This document shows, piece after piece, positions 36,792 to 50,054 of a DNA stretch of 64,000 bases. Each line of letters begins with the position of its first letter. Within the stretch, counting starts at the first letter, position 1. Source of the stretch: Membranipora membranacea (lineage: Eukaryota; Bryozoa; Gymnolaemata; Cheilostomatida; Membraniporidae); contig OU612070.1 of assembly GCA_914767715.1 (NCBI GenBank), positions 3,985,501 through 4,049,500 of the forward strand, in the 5' to 3' direction. The notes under the pieces were generated by a model, which saw nothing but the letters and a program-made list of their open reading frames with translations, searched no databases and was not told the origin of the DNA. Made by a program: the position numbers and the translations under genes.

Positions 36792-37433
36792 TACCATAAC
36801 AATAGTACAACGAGCCAAGTATAGTTCAATATATGTATTTCCGTTTTCAACATGGGGCAAGAAAAAAACAGCACTGAGGGAAATTTGATAGAAACAAGAA
36901 TAACTCCTAGTTAGGCGTCAATGAAGCAGTGCTGATGATATAACCCAGCTTTTCACTACAGCTGGTTGTGTATGTATAAATGGTTAAGCATGTCTTGACA
37001 GCAGACTGTCAAGATAATGCTGCACATGTGATTATACATATAATAAATGTTGTTACTACTACTACTACACATCAGTGTTCATTGATTTGCTGATCAAGGA
37101 GTTTGTTAGTCACATCTCATTTGATGACTTCTTCTGTTTACAAGCAAATACAGATGGTCGTTGAGTGCTGGTATTGGTAACAAATACACTACCCTAGCAC
37201 CATTGCAAAATGAACCCCCTCTCACAGAGAGGACAAGGGAGTTGTTCGCTGTGTGACAGGTAGGCCTTATTTGACAAATAGATAAAACCACTACACCAAT
37301 ATGGGCCGTGTGCATTTGGAATGCCGATCCATGCTTTGTTAATGAACCAAAATGCCCAATGGGCACAAAGGCATGTTGATGTCCATGATCAACCGCATGA
37401 TCATGGACATTGGAGTGGAGTGGGGAATAAAGA

Positions 37434-37604
37434 TTGTCAACTCTTGCCAGCTAGCTATCGAGAAAAAGATTCTCCCCTTTTGAGATCGTAAAAATCTCCG
37501 CTTTTCCTAAACAAATTGATTAGTGTTACTACGGAGTGATCTATCTACCCTATCTCAAGAGGGGACGATCCTTCTCTTGATAGCTCGCTCGCAAGAGTTG
37601 ACAA
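37434..37604. mobile_element. Foldback element, about 53-bp arms
   Basis: TTGTCAACTCTTGC at the left end (37434) is inverted at the right end (GCAAGAGTTGACAA, to 37604). The arms continue through CTATCGAGA and CCCCTTTTGAGAT to about 37486, with a counterpart from 37552. The spacer is about 65 bp. No coding potential. Confidence 0.75.
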
Positions 37605-38063
37605 ACTTTGGCCTTTCTGCATCGACTAGGCTACTCAGTCCCACCAGCACATATTGTAGAAAAGTCAACAACACATCGCATGCCTTATTATATTATATTC
37701 TTTGATTCATCACATGAGTCATCCGAACAAGTAAATTAGTGGTCCAAAATAGATTCCTACATAGTTAATAAAGGTGATGATATATTGGTGATGGAAAGGA
37801 GAAATGACAGCTGCACATAGTGTCCGAAGGGCCCATTTAACTTAGTTGACTGGGTATCAGTTGTGTAGATACCAGTCATCGTGTTTTGTTTGAAAGAGGA
37901 CAGTGGCGAAAGTGTATGTAGCAAGATCGTGTAAACGATGGATGTCTGTTTTTATGCTGTTTCCTGTTCACCCAATCACAACATGGAGATGTGATTTTCA
38001 AAATAAAGCTGAGCCATATCTTGTCAAAATACTGAAGTAACACTTTCTAACAGATCAGTGTTC

Positions 38064-41000
38064 ATGATTTTCAGGATGAGGCTGACAACACTATTATATA
38101 ATAGTGGCAGATCCATATCAAGGGCTATGCGACAACAGAATGCAAGTTCCAAAGAATCAATGCTTATGGGTTTACCTCACCGCGGGACTGTCGGAGCACA
38201 TCTTATTGAGATAGCAAAACATCGCGCAGCGGGTAATCAACTCAATATTCAAGGTAAATCAAACACCTCATTTTAGTTCAATAGTTGAATAAGAAGAGAA
38301 TGTATCTTCCCTTCTGCACATTATCTTTTTGCGATTATGACGTGTCAGGCTAATAGGAGTTACATTTCCTTTCCCTGAGATGGTCTGCCTCAAACCATCT
38401 TCAACAAAATTATTTATTTTTCTGGTATGTGTTTTGCACACAATTACAGATGATTACAATTTCTGTTCCAATTAAACTTATTGATCAATGTTTATCCTGT
38501 TTAACAAACTGAGGCACTTATAATGTATTATGTCACAGTAAACTGTGATCGATTAACTCATGTTTCTCTTCAGATGAAGATATGCGTGAAATAGAAGAAG
38601 CTAATTCCTTACTATTTGATTTGGGATATGCAGACTCCCTCAAGGTCTATGCCATGTTGAAGCCGAGTCGTTACAGGTTCGCCTTTGAAGTATTGCTGCC
38701 TCACACCCTCCAACTCAAAGAGTGAGTCCACCGTTTAGAGAATGAAGTATTATCTAAATGATGATATTAGTCGGTTTAAGAGTCAAATGTATGTAGAATG
38801 GCATTCTTTTCTTAAATGAGGCCCAGCCCCCCTTCCCATACATTATATTATCATCACTATCATCACAGGAGCGAATTTAATCCCTGGCCCTGAACCATTT
38901 AACTATTTAAATTTCAAACCAGTCAGCGTCGAATCAAGAATCCTTCTAGCCTGAATAATTAGTTATGAATTATGAGTTATGAGCCATTGTGGTCATTTTT
39001 GGACTTCACTCACTGCTGATGACATAGATTTAATACTGAAGCTGGTATTTATATTTCAGATCTGTTTGGGGATCTGACTCTGGGAGCACACGCAATACTT
39101 CTGATCAGGTGGCGAGGAAGTATATATGTAAACAGCTGATGATATATCTCTTGGGTGATGAGATTTTTGCACAAGTAAGCTGAAATATCTCTAACCATAA
39201 TGTGTCTGTTTCAAAAGAAAGTTAGGTGATTTATACACAGGTCCGTTGTCAGTTGTCTGTCTCAATATGCAGGTTTTTGGTTGGAGAAGTTTTTGCATAA
39301 GTCAGCTGATATAGACAAATTAACCAGTAAAGTTATTTGTACACAAGTCCCGAGTCAGCTGTCTCTATATGCAGCAATAACAAAGGTCTGATGTAACTAC
39401 TGTGTCATGTTACCATCTGCCTGGATCAACTATCTAACACCTTTGTTTGCAGCACGCAGTCTCAATTGAATATCTAGCATAGTATTCGTTCATTTTTTAA
39501 AGGAGAGCAAGAGGTACCAATCCACTGTTGATATGCTGTATGCATATTCACATATGAGGGGGCTTCCCAGTCCAAAGCTCTTTGTCAAAAACACACACAA
39601 ACTGGCTCCTCGCAAGTCTACAGCTATTTGTAAGTTAGCTATATCTTGTTAGCCTTTATCTGGCGGGGGTGTCTCTTGGATTTTCTACATAATTGGTCAT
39701 AAATGAGTGGACTTCTCTATTGTATAGTGATCTAAATGACCATACAAACCTAAATTCAGGCAATTCAACTTAGATGCTGGTAGTTACCGTATAGTATATA
39801 AAAACTCTATGGTAGTTACCGTATAGTATATAAAAACTCTATGGTAGTTACCTATAGTATATAAAAACTCTATGGTAGTTACCGTATAGTATATAAAAAC
39901 TCTATGGTAGTTACCGTATAGTATATAAAAACTCTATGGTAGTTACCTATAGTATATAAAAACTCTATGGTAGTTACCTATAGTATATAAAAACTCTATG
40001 GTAGTTACCTATAGTATATAAAAACTCTATGGTAGTTACCTATAGTTTGTTAAAATCTGTTTTTTCTTGGCATAATTGGTATTTTTGTAAGAAATAAATA
40101 TCTGCCTCCAGTAACTTATTTTTTCCTAATATCTAAACATGAGGGTAACTTGTTTGATGCTGACCACTTGTTATCCATTAAAAACAAAAAGTTCTGCTAA
40201 TCAGTTGCATGTTCTATCTCCGACCTCTCATACACACATATGTTGTAGTGTCTAGTCTACTTGTACCTGATGACGCTGTGGTCTCTCTGAGAGGTAGGAC
40301 ACATGTACAGTATGGACCCGCTATGGCTTCTACTTGTTCTCTAGCTACACGACTACTAAAAGTACTGGATATAGAGAAGACTTGCTCTCATGACAGCATC
40401 ATAAGTAACAACAGGTGAACTCATCCATTGGCTGATGTACGGTATATGGGAAAATGGTGGACTTGACCTGTTGAGCGCCTATTCAAAGTTTGCTTCTGCA
40501 ATGAACGCTAGGCGGAATTTATTGCAAACAGAAACTCCTCTGTCCTAGCAAATGAGGAGCATTCTTATCGGAGCAAAAATTCCCGAGGTTAGATTGACAA
40601 ATCAGGCTACATATGTTCCCTTATTATAAATTAGCTGGTCAACATAGTAGGGATATGGTATAGTGACAGTCTATGTGAACAATCATCATATGTGATGTAC
40701 ACAACCTTTTAAAAAACTACATCGTTTGCAAGGATCCTATGGATGACGATTGCTCCTGGAGATATGAAATATATTACTTGGGTTCATTTTTGGGCATTCA
40801 GGCATATTGAGGAGCGTATAATCTACTTATATGTAGATACAGTGAGTTCTTCAAAGAGCATGATCAAATTTTTTCCATGATATTTTGATATTTTAGAGCT
40901 ATGTTGAGATTTTTCTTCATTTTTTCATGACATAAATTCTTTTGAATATCAAAAAGAAAGTGTCCATCTTAAATATTTAAATGCTTCTCTCTGCCCATCT

Positions 41001-44000
41001 CTACATATTGTCCCAATCCTAGTCACAAACTCCCTGGTCAGAGCTCCCCTGATCTGAGGATTTGCAGTAATAAGGAGCTGTCCTCACATGTGCTGTTGTG
41101 GTTTCAGGGGGAGTTTATCCAGGTTTATCCACAACTGCCTTTTTCAGTTATCGTTATTAGGAGTTGCCTATCTATTTATTAAGACTGTACTGGAAGAATA
41201 AAACCACACCCGCCCCCAAACTAGCAAGTTGCACTGAGATTAAACCTTCAGCTAAAGCGTTAGTGATGAAAATTCCTAAAACTAGTTTCTTCAAAATTAC
41301 GACAGTGATTGAAAATGGATATTTTCACTTAAAGTTCCCACATACCCTGCACTACAAACCTAGCTCTCAAAGGTGTCAGATGAAGTATGAAATAATCGAA
41401 GCATTCTTGAATCATAAGGGAAGCAATTATAGTATGGGCATCGCTATTATCACCTGGAGCACCTTCTTATATTCAATGGGGTAATGACTCGGAATAAAGC
41501 CATTACTATAATTGGCATTTTTCTGTGAACCTGTTGTGAGTTCAAAATTTCTTTAAGAATGTATGGCTTGTCATTAAATTGCCGCCAAGATGCATTGCTG
41601 CTTCATGTGAAGAAAGTAGTTTCTCCCATGGTTTGTCAGCAAACACAACATCATCGTAGTCAGGATCAACTTTACTTGTTCAAAAATGGAGTTTGGCCCT
41701 AAAATGATATATAAGGTTAGTTTTATACGTTTTTCTATCATGTTAAAATTTGATTTGAGTAAGATTTGGTATATAAATCAATGGCTAGTTTGAATTGTAG
41801 CCGATCAGAGGTGCCCGTTGTATTGTAAACCAATTTAAATCCATGGTGTTTATTTTGTTGTTGTGGCTCAAATTTCAGTGAATAATCTAGGATTATAAAT
41901 TGATTTATTTAATTCTACAGTCACGGAATATAGCCCAAGACAACACATCACTTACAGCAGTTATGGGTTGGTGCTCGAAAGGAAAGCAGTGACCGAGCAA
42001 ATGGACCCCAGATGACGTAAAAGTTATATATTCAAGTTTTTTTCATTCATTAAGTCTCATCTAAAATATAAAAATGGTAAAAAAGTTTATACTTGCTGTG
42101 CAAACTGTTATGCAGGCAGACAGAATATCTGAAGAAAATAGCAACAGGAGAAGAAGTACTAAAGATGAACTCCGCCGGAGCAGTGTGCTGTCACTTGTAA
42201 CCGGTGCTGACACTAGCCTAGGAATAACTTCTAATCAGTGTGAGGGCGTACTGAGAGTCCTATCACAACCACAGAGTGAGCGTAATGAACCTGAGCTAAC
42301 TACTCTAGTACCCTGGCTCAAAAGTCGCTCAGAAATATTCAACAAGTGCGACCGAGGTAAAATCATGCTACATCAAAAAATATCCTTACTGTTACTGCTA
42401 ATATTAATTAAGCTTTGTTGGAAGAATTTCTTTCCTTACTTCGTCAGTCATTCAACTATCAGAGAGAATTACGGTTTTTATATAGGATATGATCAGGTGC
42501 ATAATTATAATTGATGCTGCCTTTACTTCTTTACTTGATAATTGCTTTTTTGAGCGGGAATGGTGCAGCAAAAAATATTACACTATGCAGCTGCTCAGAT
42601 CGCCAATAGTAAAGGGATTATCATAAAATAGTGGAATAAATGGAAGGCTTTGTTTTCTTGGTTGACACACTATAACCATGTGCACTCAATTCATCCATGG
42701 TGCAAAACCATATAACATAACATAATATAATAATTGATTTGTCAATAAATAAAAATAGTCCCAGTGCCATTTATCCAATTTTATCCATGAGCAGTTGCTG
42801 TCATATTATGGTGGTTTCTGCTAGTTCTGTCAGCAGCACAAAGTTTTTTAAATTTAATTCTGTACTTTTTTACCACTGATCAGACCCATGAACACACCTG
42901 TAGATAAAATTATCATGCTTATCGATATCATGCTTATCGGTGAAATTTAAGGTCAATCCTGAAGCACAAAGATTAAAACCAAATAATTATTCTCTACATA
43001 ACCCTAGTGCGTTGATGGCCATCTAACTAACATATATAACTTTTTTGAAAAATAACACATATGCTTCAATGGTGAGAATTATTCAGATGGCAATCAAAAT
43101 AGTTTACTCTTGAATTTTTTAGCGGTGGTACTAGATATATTACAAAACTGTACCGTCGAGTTTTATCGCCCAAATGACGTCATCATCAAATCTGGAGAGA
43201 AAGGCAATTGGTGAGTTCATATTAGCGACAAGTCCAGAGTACACACATAGTGTTGGTTTGAAAACAGAGGATTTTAATTTTATTCCACAACTACCTGATA
43301 AGACATGGTCAGCGACATGTTCAACTTTGTTTGAACACGGGGGAGGGGCTGTTATTCTTTCCGTAACTTCCTGATACAAACGGAGGTGAGCTGTTTGATT
43401 ATTATTCTTGGCTTAGCACCAATAAAAAGTTAATTATTTTATTGCGGCTGGGGATAAAGTGGTTTGGCTCGTGGAATGTTATTATACCTGACTGCTGGAG
43501 GCTAGGATCAGAAATTTGATTTTATTTTATACAGATTAATTTCAGGATCACAAATAATTGATGTGATACTTCTTCCTAACCACTCAATACTGCTTAATTA
43601 AAGTGACCACTATTGTAGAATTTGGTCCAGCAGAATTTGTTCCTAAGACTATGCATCAAACAATTGGAGCTTAAAATAATCAATTTGAGATTGGAATTTG
43701 ATAATATAGATCAGTTGGGAAGGATAAATAAATGTTTTGAATAACATACCATTTTACCATTACTCTTAAGCCTTAAAAACAAAAATAGAAATAGATATTC
43801 GCCCTCCTGAATCTCCAGAACCTTACCTGTCTCATCTCAGGCCAATCTTCATGTATGCATCTATTTCTAGTTTTTATGTAATCCTGGACGGCTCAGTGAC
43901 AGTATGGATTAACGGTAATGAAGATGCCCCGACATCTCAAGCTGAGCACGGTCATAGGAGTACAGAGAAATGTGATGGGTTCGGTACCAAAGTCTCCAGA

Positions 44001-47000
44001 CTTGGTGAGTCATTTATTCTGAATGCCTCTGGATGGTCCCCTTCTCAACCTTTTAAATTGTAACCTAATAAAACAGAGATTTTTGAGTCGAGTGTTTTCA
44101 TCCTCTCGGGATAAAATTTTTTTGGCTAAAACGTTATCTGGCGCATGGTCAACAAATTTGGAATTGCAATTTATTACCAATTTGCCTCTGACACAGTTTT
44201 CTATATGAGGTCTACTAACATATTATATACTGCACTGAATTCAGGCCAAAGAGTTAGAGACTTGAACTCTTTGGTCAAACTTAGGGGCATTATAATAAAA
44301 GGGGTATCAGCGTCACGCATAAGCTCATTAACCTTATAGGCATTGTGTGAGCAGTGCATCAAATAATTGTGACGGAGACCAGTGGGATTAGTGTTTACAA
44401 TTTCTCGCCCCCAGACAGGTTATGATACTGAAATGAATTATAAGTGAGGTTTAAAGTTGTTCACTTCATACTAAGCTAACAATATGAGTCTAAAAATTTC
44501 AAAGTTCTCTGTTCAGATTAACCTAAGATCATTTTCTTGCACCCTTTTGAAACTGATTTAGGAGGCGTAGGTTTTACGGTCAGTCCTTCCCATCTTACAG
44601 CAATTTGCATCAATGTATCAACCCTTTATTTCTGTTTGAGCTTTAACCATTAATTATACTTGGTTGTAGAAAGTGATGCCACTTTGACTAGCAAGGATTG
44701 TGTTCCCAACAAATTTCAGATAATTATATTTTACCCTAATTGCAGGGGTCGGTAACGGGTTTGGTGAGGTTGCTCTGATCAGCAAAGACAACACGAGGAC
44801 GGCTAGTATTATATGTGACGAGCCAGCTCAGTTATTAACTATTAACAGGTAGGCCTATGTGATAGCCTCAGTGTCCATAATGCTTTAGATAGCCTTAGCT
44901 GTCGCTGCAGCCAATTGATCAGGGTGATCAATTATTAGGCTGAGTTTTGTGTAGATGAATGATACTGATGGCCTCTAACAAGACAGGTCAAGTTGATCTC
45001 GGTTGGCCACAACTATTAATTTTTCCTGTATGGAAACAGATAAATGCTCCCGTTTTTTTAGTAATTATGTTGGATGTGTTTCAATTCATTATTTTCTAAG
45101 GGACTTCATGCGACACATTCCAGCAAGTTAACTTCTAAAATGGGTTATCTCCCTTTGCCAGCCATTGCCTTGATTGCATCAGGATTGAAAAAAATATCTA
45201 TGGAACAGCCAAAAGTTTTGGCTACATGTCAGTCTAATCAGCCCAATAAAAAAAAATTAACCATGATATCTGCTTTGAAGACTTCAGAAGGACAACAGCA
45301 ATACATAGTCTGGCAGCTAGTTCTGCAGTAGTTATGCAGCTAAGCACTAAGCCTCATAGGAACCTCATATATGAGAAGGGAGGACAATTTCTAACACTAT
45401 ACATCATTTTTACCCAGAAGTGCTCTGAATCTTCAAATTGTGAAAATGTTCCATAATTACTGCAGAACTAGCTGCCAGACTATATATTGATGGCGTCCTT
45501 CTGAAGTCTGATGAGATAATGTTTCTCAGTATATCCAGTCATCATATTAGTTGAACTTACTGAGCGGTTAATGATGCATAAAGAATAGATACAGCAAAGG
45601 GTTCTGAAAAAAAGTTCAATCAAGGAAATGCTCCACCAATGGAACTCAGACCCACAACGCGGATCCTGTGCTATTAATTACAAGGCAATGAAAAGCACGC
45701 CTGTTGCGGTCTAACAAATAATGCCATGTAACGCTGTAGGATAAACAAGGTAGGGAAAGGAGTCAGCGACTCCTGATTACAGTCAGCTGTGGCACTAATA
45801 GGGACAGAATTAATCTGATATCAAAGTTTAAGTGGAGTTTAAATCTTTGTTAATTCTAATTATAGGTCTTTAAGCCTTTTATCGGCAGGAGTTAGCTTGT
45901 CCCATGCTATATATGAGCAATTTGTTTAGTCATTATTGACAGCATTTTCAAATAATATTATTTGTTTTCCGTTTTAGGGTGCTTTACAATCGCTCCATTA
46001 AGAGTTGGCAGGCACGAGAATTATATGAGAGATATCACTTTCTACACAATTCTGTTTTCTTCAAGCATTTACCAGCAAAACAAAAACATCAGGTGTCCCA
46101 TTCCCTCAAGAAACAGACATTGAAGTTTGGAAACCTCATCATGAAGCAGTCCGAACCGAACACAGATATACATTTCATTATCAGGTATGAGTACACCTAT
46201 TCATTGTGACACAAGATTACATTGGACCCGCTGCTCAGTCCAATTCAACATAAAAACTCAAAATGTCATCCATGGATAGGACTGTTAATGTATTGAGAAT
46301 GCTTGTTGATGCTAGAAGTCAATCTCTCAGGATTTGAAATAGCAATCCCTTCAAATTATAATGACAATTTGACACCTGCACTGCAAATAACCTGTTGAAA
46401 GGGGCCTAAGAAACTGACCAAATACTTGCACTAATTAGTTATACGAAGCAGGTGGCTAATTTTCCCTCAAGTGCTGCCATTTCATGTCATGGAAGAAGAA
46501 AGCTGAATTGTTTCTAAGTAAAAATACAGATTTTAATTTTGGCGGGTAATTTAAAATATGCCATAATCATTGTTACCAAATCATAATCTGTTTGTACATC
46601 TGCAAATGTCAACCTTGAGCAATCAAGACGACAAGGTGATTCTAATGTAAAAAGGGAAGAGTTTAATGCCAACTGCCACAACCCCCACCTTTCCCGACAC
46701 ATAATTGTCACTGATATATTAACTCGTATTATACTCTTATTACAGTGGTCAAGTCCGAGTCAAATGTCTGCCCCACAAACTACAGAAGTCACTACTAAAA
46801 CACAAACCACACCTACTAACACATGAAGAGGTATCTCAGGTCAGGGAGTCCATATCGTGCTGTGAAAGTCCAGCGTGTACGAGTCGAGATATATGCTTAC
46901 TCAGCGCCTATGATGTCATAGGTTAGTTATCGCCGTGCAACCTCATCACATTTGCACATACAAAGTTTCAGTGCACACTTGGGTGGTGTTGATGGTACTC

Positions 47001-49169
47001 AATCACCGCGGTTGAAAATATAACAATATTACACCACAGGCAGGCCAGAGGCATGTAGCAGGCTCCTACAAAATCATCTCCCTGGTTGAATCGGTTCCAT
47101 TCAAACCCATAGACGTCTTTACAATCTTAATGGTCGAGAGAGTATCATGCCAAGACCCCAACACATCCTTCAGATAACTGGTTCTACTTGTTTGTCACTT
47201 AATTAATTATTGTCATTGTCTCCCCTTGTAATTGTTTTATCTAAATAACCTTGTTGACAGGTTCAATGGAAGCTGCACTGGATCTACCAGTCAGCGCTCA
47301 CACAGTAGCAGTAGAAGAGGAGGTAGTCTGTTTTACAATGAGCAGATTCTCATTCAAAAGGCTGATACGGGACAGATCCTATAAAACTGTAGCTGGGTTT
47401 CTTGCTCTGGCAATGATGCAGACTGAGGGGCGTCTTGCGAGATACCCTACCGAGTATTTACAATTCAAACCTTTACTTACTGTTATAACGAGAACCTACA
47501 AAGACTTGTGCAGAAACGACAGCAATACAATGAGGTGAGGAATAAAAGATTCTGAGCTTTTCTGTCCGCTGTATATTAAAGTCTTTATTATTTATTAAAA
47601 TACTTTATTGCTCAGGTAATTGAACCATGAACCATTTTATTACCAAGCCTCCGCCCACTGTAGAATAGAAACTATATTTGTATCAGTTAGAGTATTAGTG
47701 TATTGTCGCACTAGAATCTGACCATCACACTTGGAGCAACACAACCTGCGTATAGACCAAACCTTGTCGAATCTCAGAATGTCACAAACATCCTGTGTTG
47801 TATCTGTCTTTGTAGGACAATAGAAGCAGCCTTGTACGCCCATGCTACTCGCGGTGCCGGCTACGGAAACACTCTCTATTCTGAAAATACACCAGTCAAA
47901 GATAAGACAGAATACCACTTACCAAAGATTAGAGTCAAGCCTATTGATGATTTTACAAATGAGGGCGTGGACTTTCTGACCTCACTCAGGAATGGTATGA
48001 TCTAAGATACAATATGCATGTCATAAGTGAATTTTGGGTCCTACACCCCCATCCAAATCCCCAAATAAAATTTTCTTTCTAATCTGATTGTTGGAGGCAT
48101 ATACATATGCTGCATAAGTTTTTTAGTGAGTTACTATGATGCAAGTTTAGAAAAAATATTTTCCTGCTAAAATCCATCAAACCATTGTCGGATATTGATC
48201 CTTGTAATTAAGGGAAAAATATTGCTGACCACTCTTCGTTCCCCGATTTTGTTTCATGTTGCTCATACAACGACGTTAGTTCACTGGTGGAAGTGGACGT
48301 TTGGTGAGTTCCTCTCACTCTACTCATTTATAGGATTTACATCGCCCTGGATAACTGAGGCAAAAATGCTCTCAGCAAAGCGTTACGCAATGATGGCATC
48401 AATAAAATCTGAAAACAAGCCAACAAGGGGATACATACAGGCGCTGCTGCGGAATGACAATACAAAAGACAGAATTACAGCTTGGAGCTTTGATGACTTC
48501 GATGACAGCAGTACAGAGAGTGACTTGATATCTCAGATTTCTGCTTCAAAACCAGATGTGTAAGCGTTCATTCATATACCAAAGAAACAAATGTTTAGTG
48601 GGTTTTTAATTTTACTAAGTTTATATACCATTCAATGTTAGCTCCGCCAATGATGAGACTGGGCAGAATACCTGATGAAAGCTTCTGAAAAAGACAAAAA
48701 CTAATTAATTTAGCAAATTTATACTCAGACCTGTGAAATTCGACCTGACAAGAAGTTTGTCATCATGTAAAGTCAAGCAAAACATTTGTATGACTGTAGA
48801 ACAGTGGCCCACCTATCCTCAACTCTACCAAACAAACAGATATTTTCAGGTTAAGGAGAGGAAGTCACCATTGTTCTGTTGAGCCATACTACGCATTTTG
48901 TATTAACAGACGCAACTCAGACCAAAATCTAATGTATAACTGTTTAAATTTCTCTATTAATTCTTTATTTTAGATTTCCAAACGGAAAGAGACCGACTAG
49001 ATACAGACTGATGCCTCCGCTGCCGATGGACATCAGTATAGTTAAGCCGAAGTCGCTGCCGAAGCTTGCTGCCTTGTTGCCAGGTTCAAAAATTGAACCT
49101 GGTGACAAGATGCCGAACCTGACGGTACACGGCGCTCCACTCTCTATTACAGGGTCCCTGCTGTCTTAG
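38064..49169 (+). CDS. Tandem cyclic-nucleotide-binding-domain protein
   Basis: Exons: 38064-38253, 38574-38721, 39060-39174, 39503-39629, 40249-40414, 42116-42356, 43123-43210, 43871-44004, 44746-44848, 45978-46184, 46746-46921, 47261-47534, 47816-47994, 48334-48559 and 48974-49169 (TAG 49167-49169); about 855 codons. Phases match at all joins except 40414/42116, where a small exon or another acceptor must exist. The first CNB domain spans exons 43123-46184: DVIIKSGEKGN, FYVILDGSVTVWI, and the phosphate-binding cassette FGEVALISKDNTRTAS, with the Glu and Arg that contact cAMP or cGMP. A second domain (FGNLIMKQSEPNTDIHFIIR; SGQVRVK; GSMEAALDLPVSAHTV) lacks a recognisable cassette. The N-terminal 250 residues are helical and unrecognised. 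The layout recalls human CNBD2, which also has a helical lead and paired CNB folds, but I cannot assign orthology. The true start could be ATG 38064 or 38076, or lie in an earlier exon. Confidence 0.85.
39777..40047. repeat. Minisatellite, 30- and 32-bp units, about 8.6 copies
   Basis: The unit contains GGTAGTTACC, then TATAGTATATAAAAACTCTA. Two unit types alternate: with CG (32 bp, copies 1, 2, 4, 5) and without (30 bp, copies 3 and 6-9). The last copy breaks off into TTTGTTAAAATC. It lies in the intron between exons 39503-39629 and 40249-40414 of the CNB gene. Confidence 0.9.
40415..42115. other. Long CNB-gene intron, one exon probably unrecognised
   Basis: No exon or repeat was recognised in 1.7 kb. 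The flanking exons do not join in phase (phase 2 into a frame needing 0 or 1), so a small coding exon is likely hidden here. A plus-strand open frame at 41164-41484 lacks convincing splice sites and protein character, and I do not call it. Confidence 0.45.
43123..44848 (+). CDS. First CNB domain exons with canonical phosphate-binding cassette
   Basis: Exons 43123-43210, 43871-44004 and 44746-44848 encode a beta-barrel of the CAP/PKA-R type: VVLDILQNCTVEFYRPNDV, then VILDGSVTVWINGNEDAP, then GVGNGFGEVALISKDNTR. The family signature F-G-E-x-A-L-x(4-5)-R-[ST]-A is complete, so ligand binding is plausible. A charged insertion of about 30 residues (TSQAEHGHRSTEKCDGF) separates two barrel strands. 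All internal junctions are in phase. Confidence 0.85.
45280..45508. mobile_element. MITE with 57-bp terminal inverted repeats
   Basis: GACTTCAGAAGGAC at 45280 is inverted at the right end (GTCCTTCTGAAGTC, to 45508), and pairing continues through TAGTCTGGCAGCTAGTTCTG to about 45336/45452. The core of about 115 bp is non-coding. It sits in the intron before exon 45978-46184. Confidence 0.8.
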
Positions 49170-50054
49170 GTGCCACTTAAACAATTTATAGGGCCAGGTA
49201 TCTGGTATTTTTCTTTAATTCAGATTGTTCATTGCTGCGATGGATATTGCTCTCTAAGAGGCATTACAATCAGATGTTTCAAAACTGCAAACTAGCATTT
49301 GGATGTTTGAAACGCTCCATTTGTCAGTCCCAAATTGATAGATCCATCGACTGTTCCCTCCCTGGACTATTTTACCTTTTTACGTTAAAATCTTTCTAAT
49401 TTTTGTATTTATTCCTATGGGTATCTGAACATATCTTTATAAAGGAATTGATACAGAAAATATATATAAATTGTTTACAACATTTGGTCAATAAAATCTT
49501 TTAAATTTTTAAATCCTTGTAAATATTCCCATGGGTACATGAAATTATTTTTATAAATGATTTTATCCACAAAATCAATTTAAATCTTTATAACATTTAG
49601 TTACCAACCTGTTTTAAATCCCGGTATACTTTGTGCATTTTTCTGTCGGACCAGCATATACGAATAAGATTTTTTATTTATTATATACGTTATTATGTTT
49701 TATTTTGATATACACATTTTTGTCATTCATCAATAAATAATTTAAGTAAAAATATCGCTAAACTTGTTTTCATTATCGTTATGTACAACATCATGATCAC
49801 TTACAAACAAAATTGGCCCACAAAGAATTTAGTCTGTGAACATCCTCAACAACCTTCGATCCAACCACACCTGAGAAGCGCTTCTATGTCATTTCATTAA
49901 AGATGATTTATGGCCAGTTTCTAGTTTTCTTTTCAGTCCAACCGATAATTCAGCTCCATGGCGGCTACACAGAAACTTCTTATTCCTGTACTGGAAGCAT
50001 CGTTATGGGTATATTGCAGCAGAATATAATGGGCTGGTGCTAACTTGTGTACAC
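49170..50054. other. Convergent 3' spacer between CNB gene and outer COG2 exons
   Basis: Both genes end towards each other. The stretch holds the CNB 3'UTR with AATAAA at 49490 and, for the minus strand, TTTATTTATTA near 49675 (TAATAAATAAA in COG2 sense). All but the first 40 bp are repeated at 52794-53642, so the inner copy is an orphan 3'UTR of the CNB gene. Confidence 0.6.
49490..49495 (+). terminator. Candidate poly(A) signal of the CNB gene
   Basis: AATAAA about 320 bp after the CNB-gene stop codon, followed by T-rich sequence. The same hexamer is present in the duplicated copy near 53080, which has no upstream CNB coding sequence. Confidence 0.45.

Larger units (their letters stand above)
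34307..38063. other. Divergent intergenic spacer between the TPR and CNB genes
   Basis: About 3.8 kb between two divergently transcribed genes, so both promoters should be here. I see no exon. Contents: AT-rich DNA, a 413-bp foldback (36379-36791), a ACT triplet run near 37055, a short perfect hairpin TGTCCATGATCA/TGATCATGGACA (37380-37409) and a second foldback (37434-37604). Confidence 0.6.

Noticed and set aside
41164-41484. 106-residue plus-strand frame as an exon of the CNB gene
   Set aside because: No splice sites that fit the required phases and no similarity or domain character.
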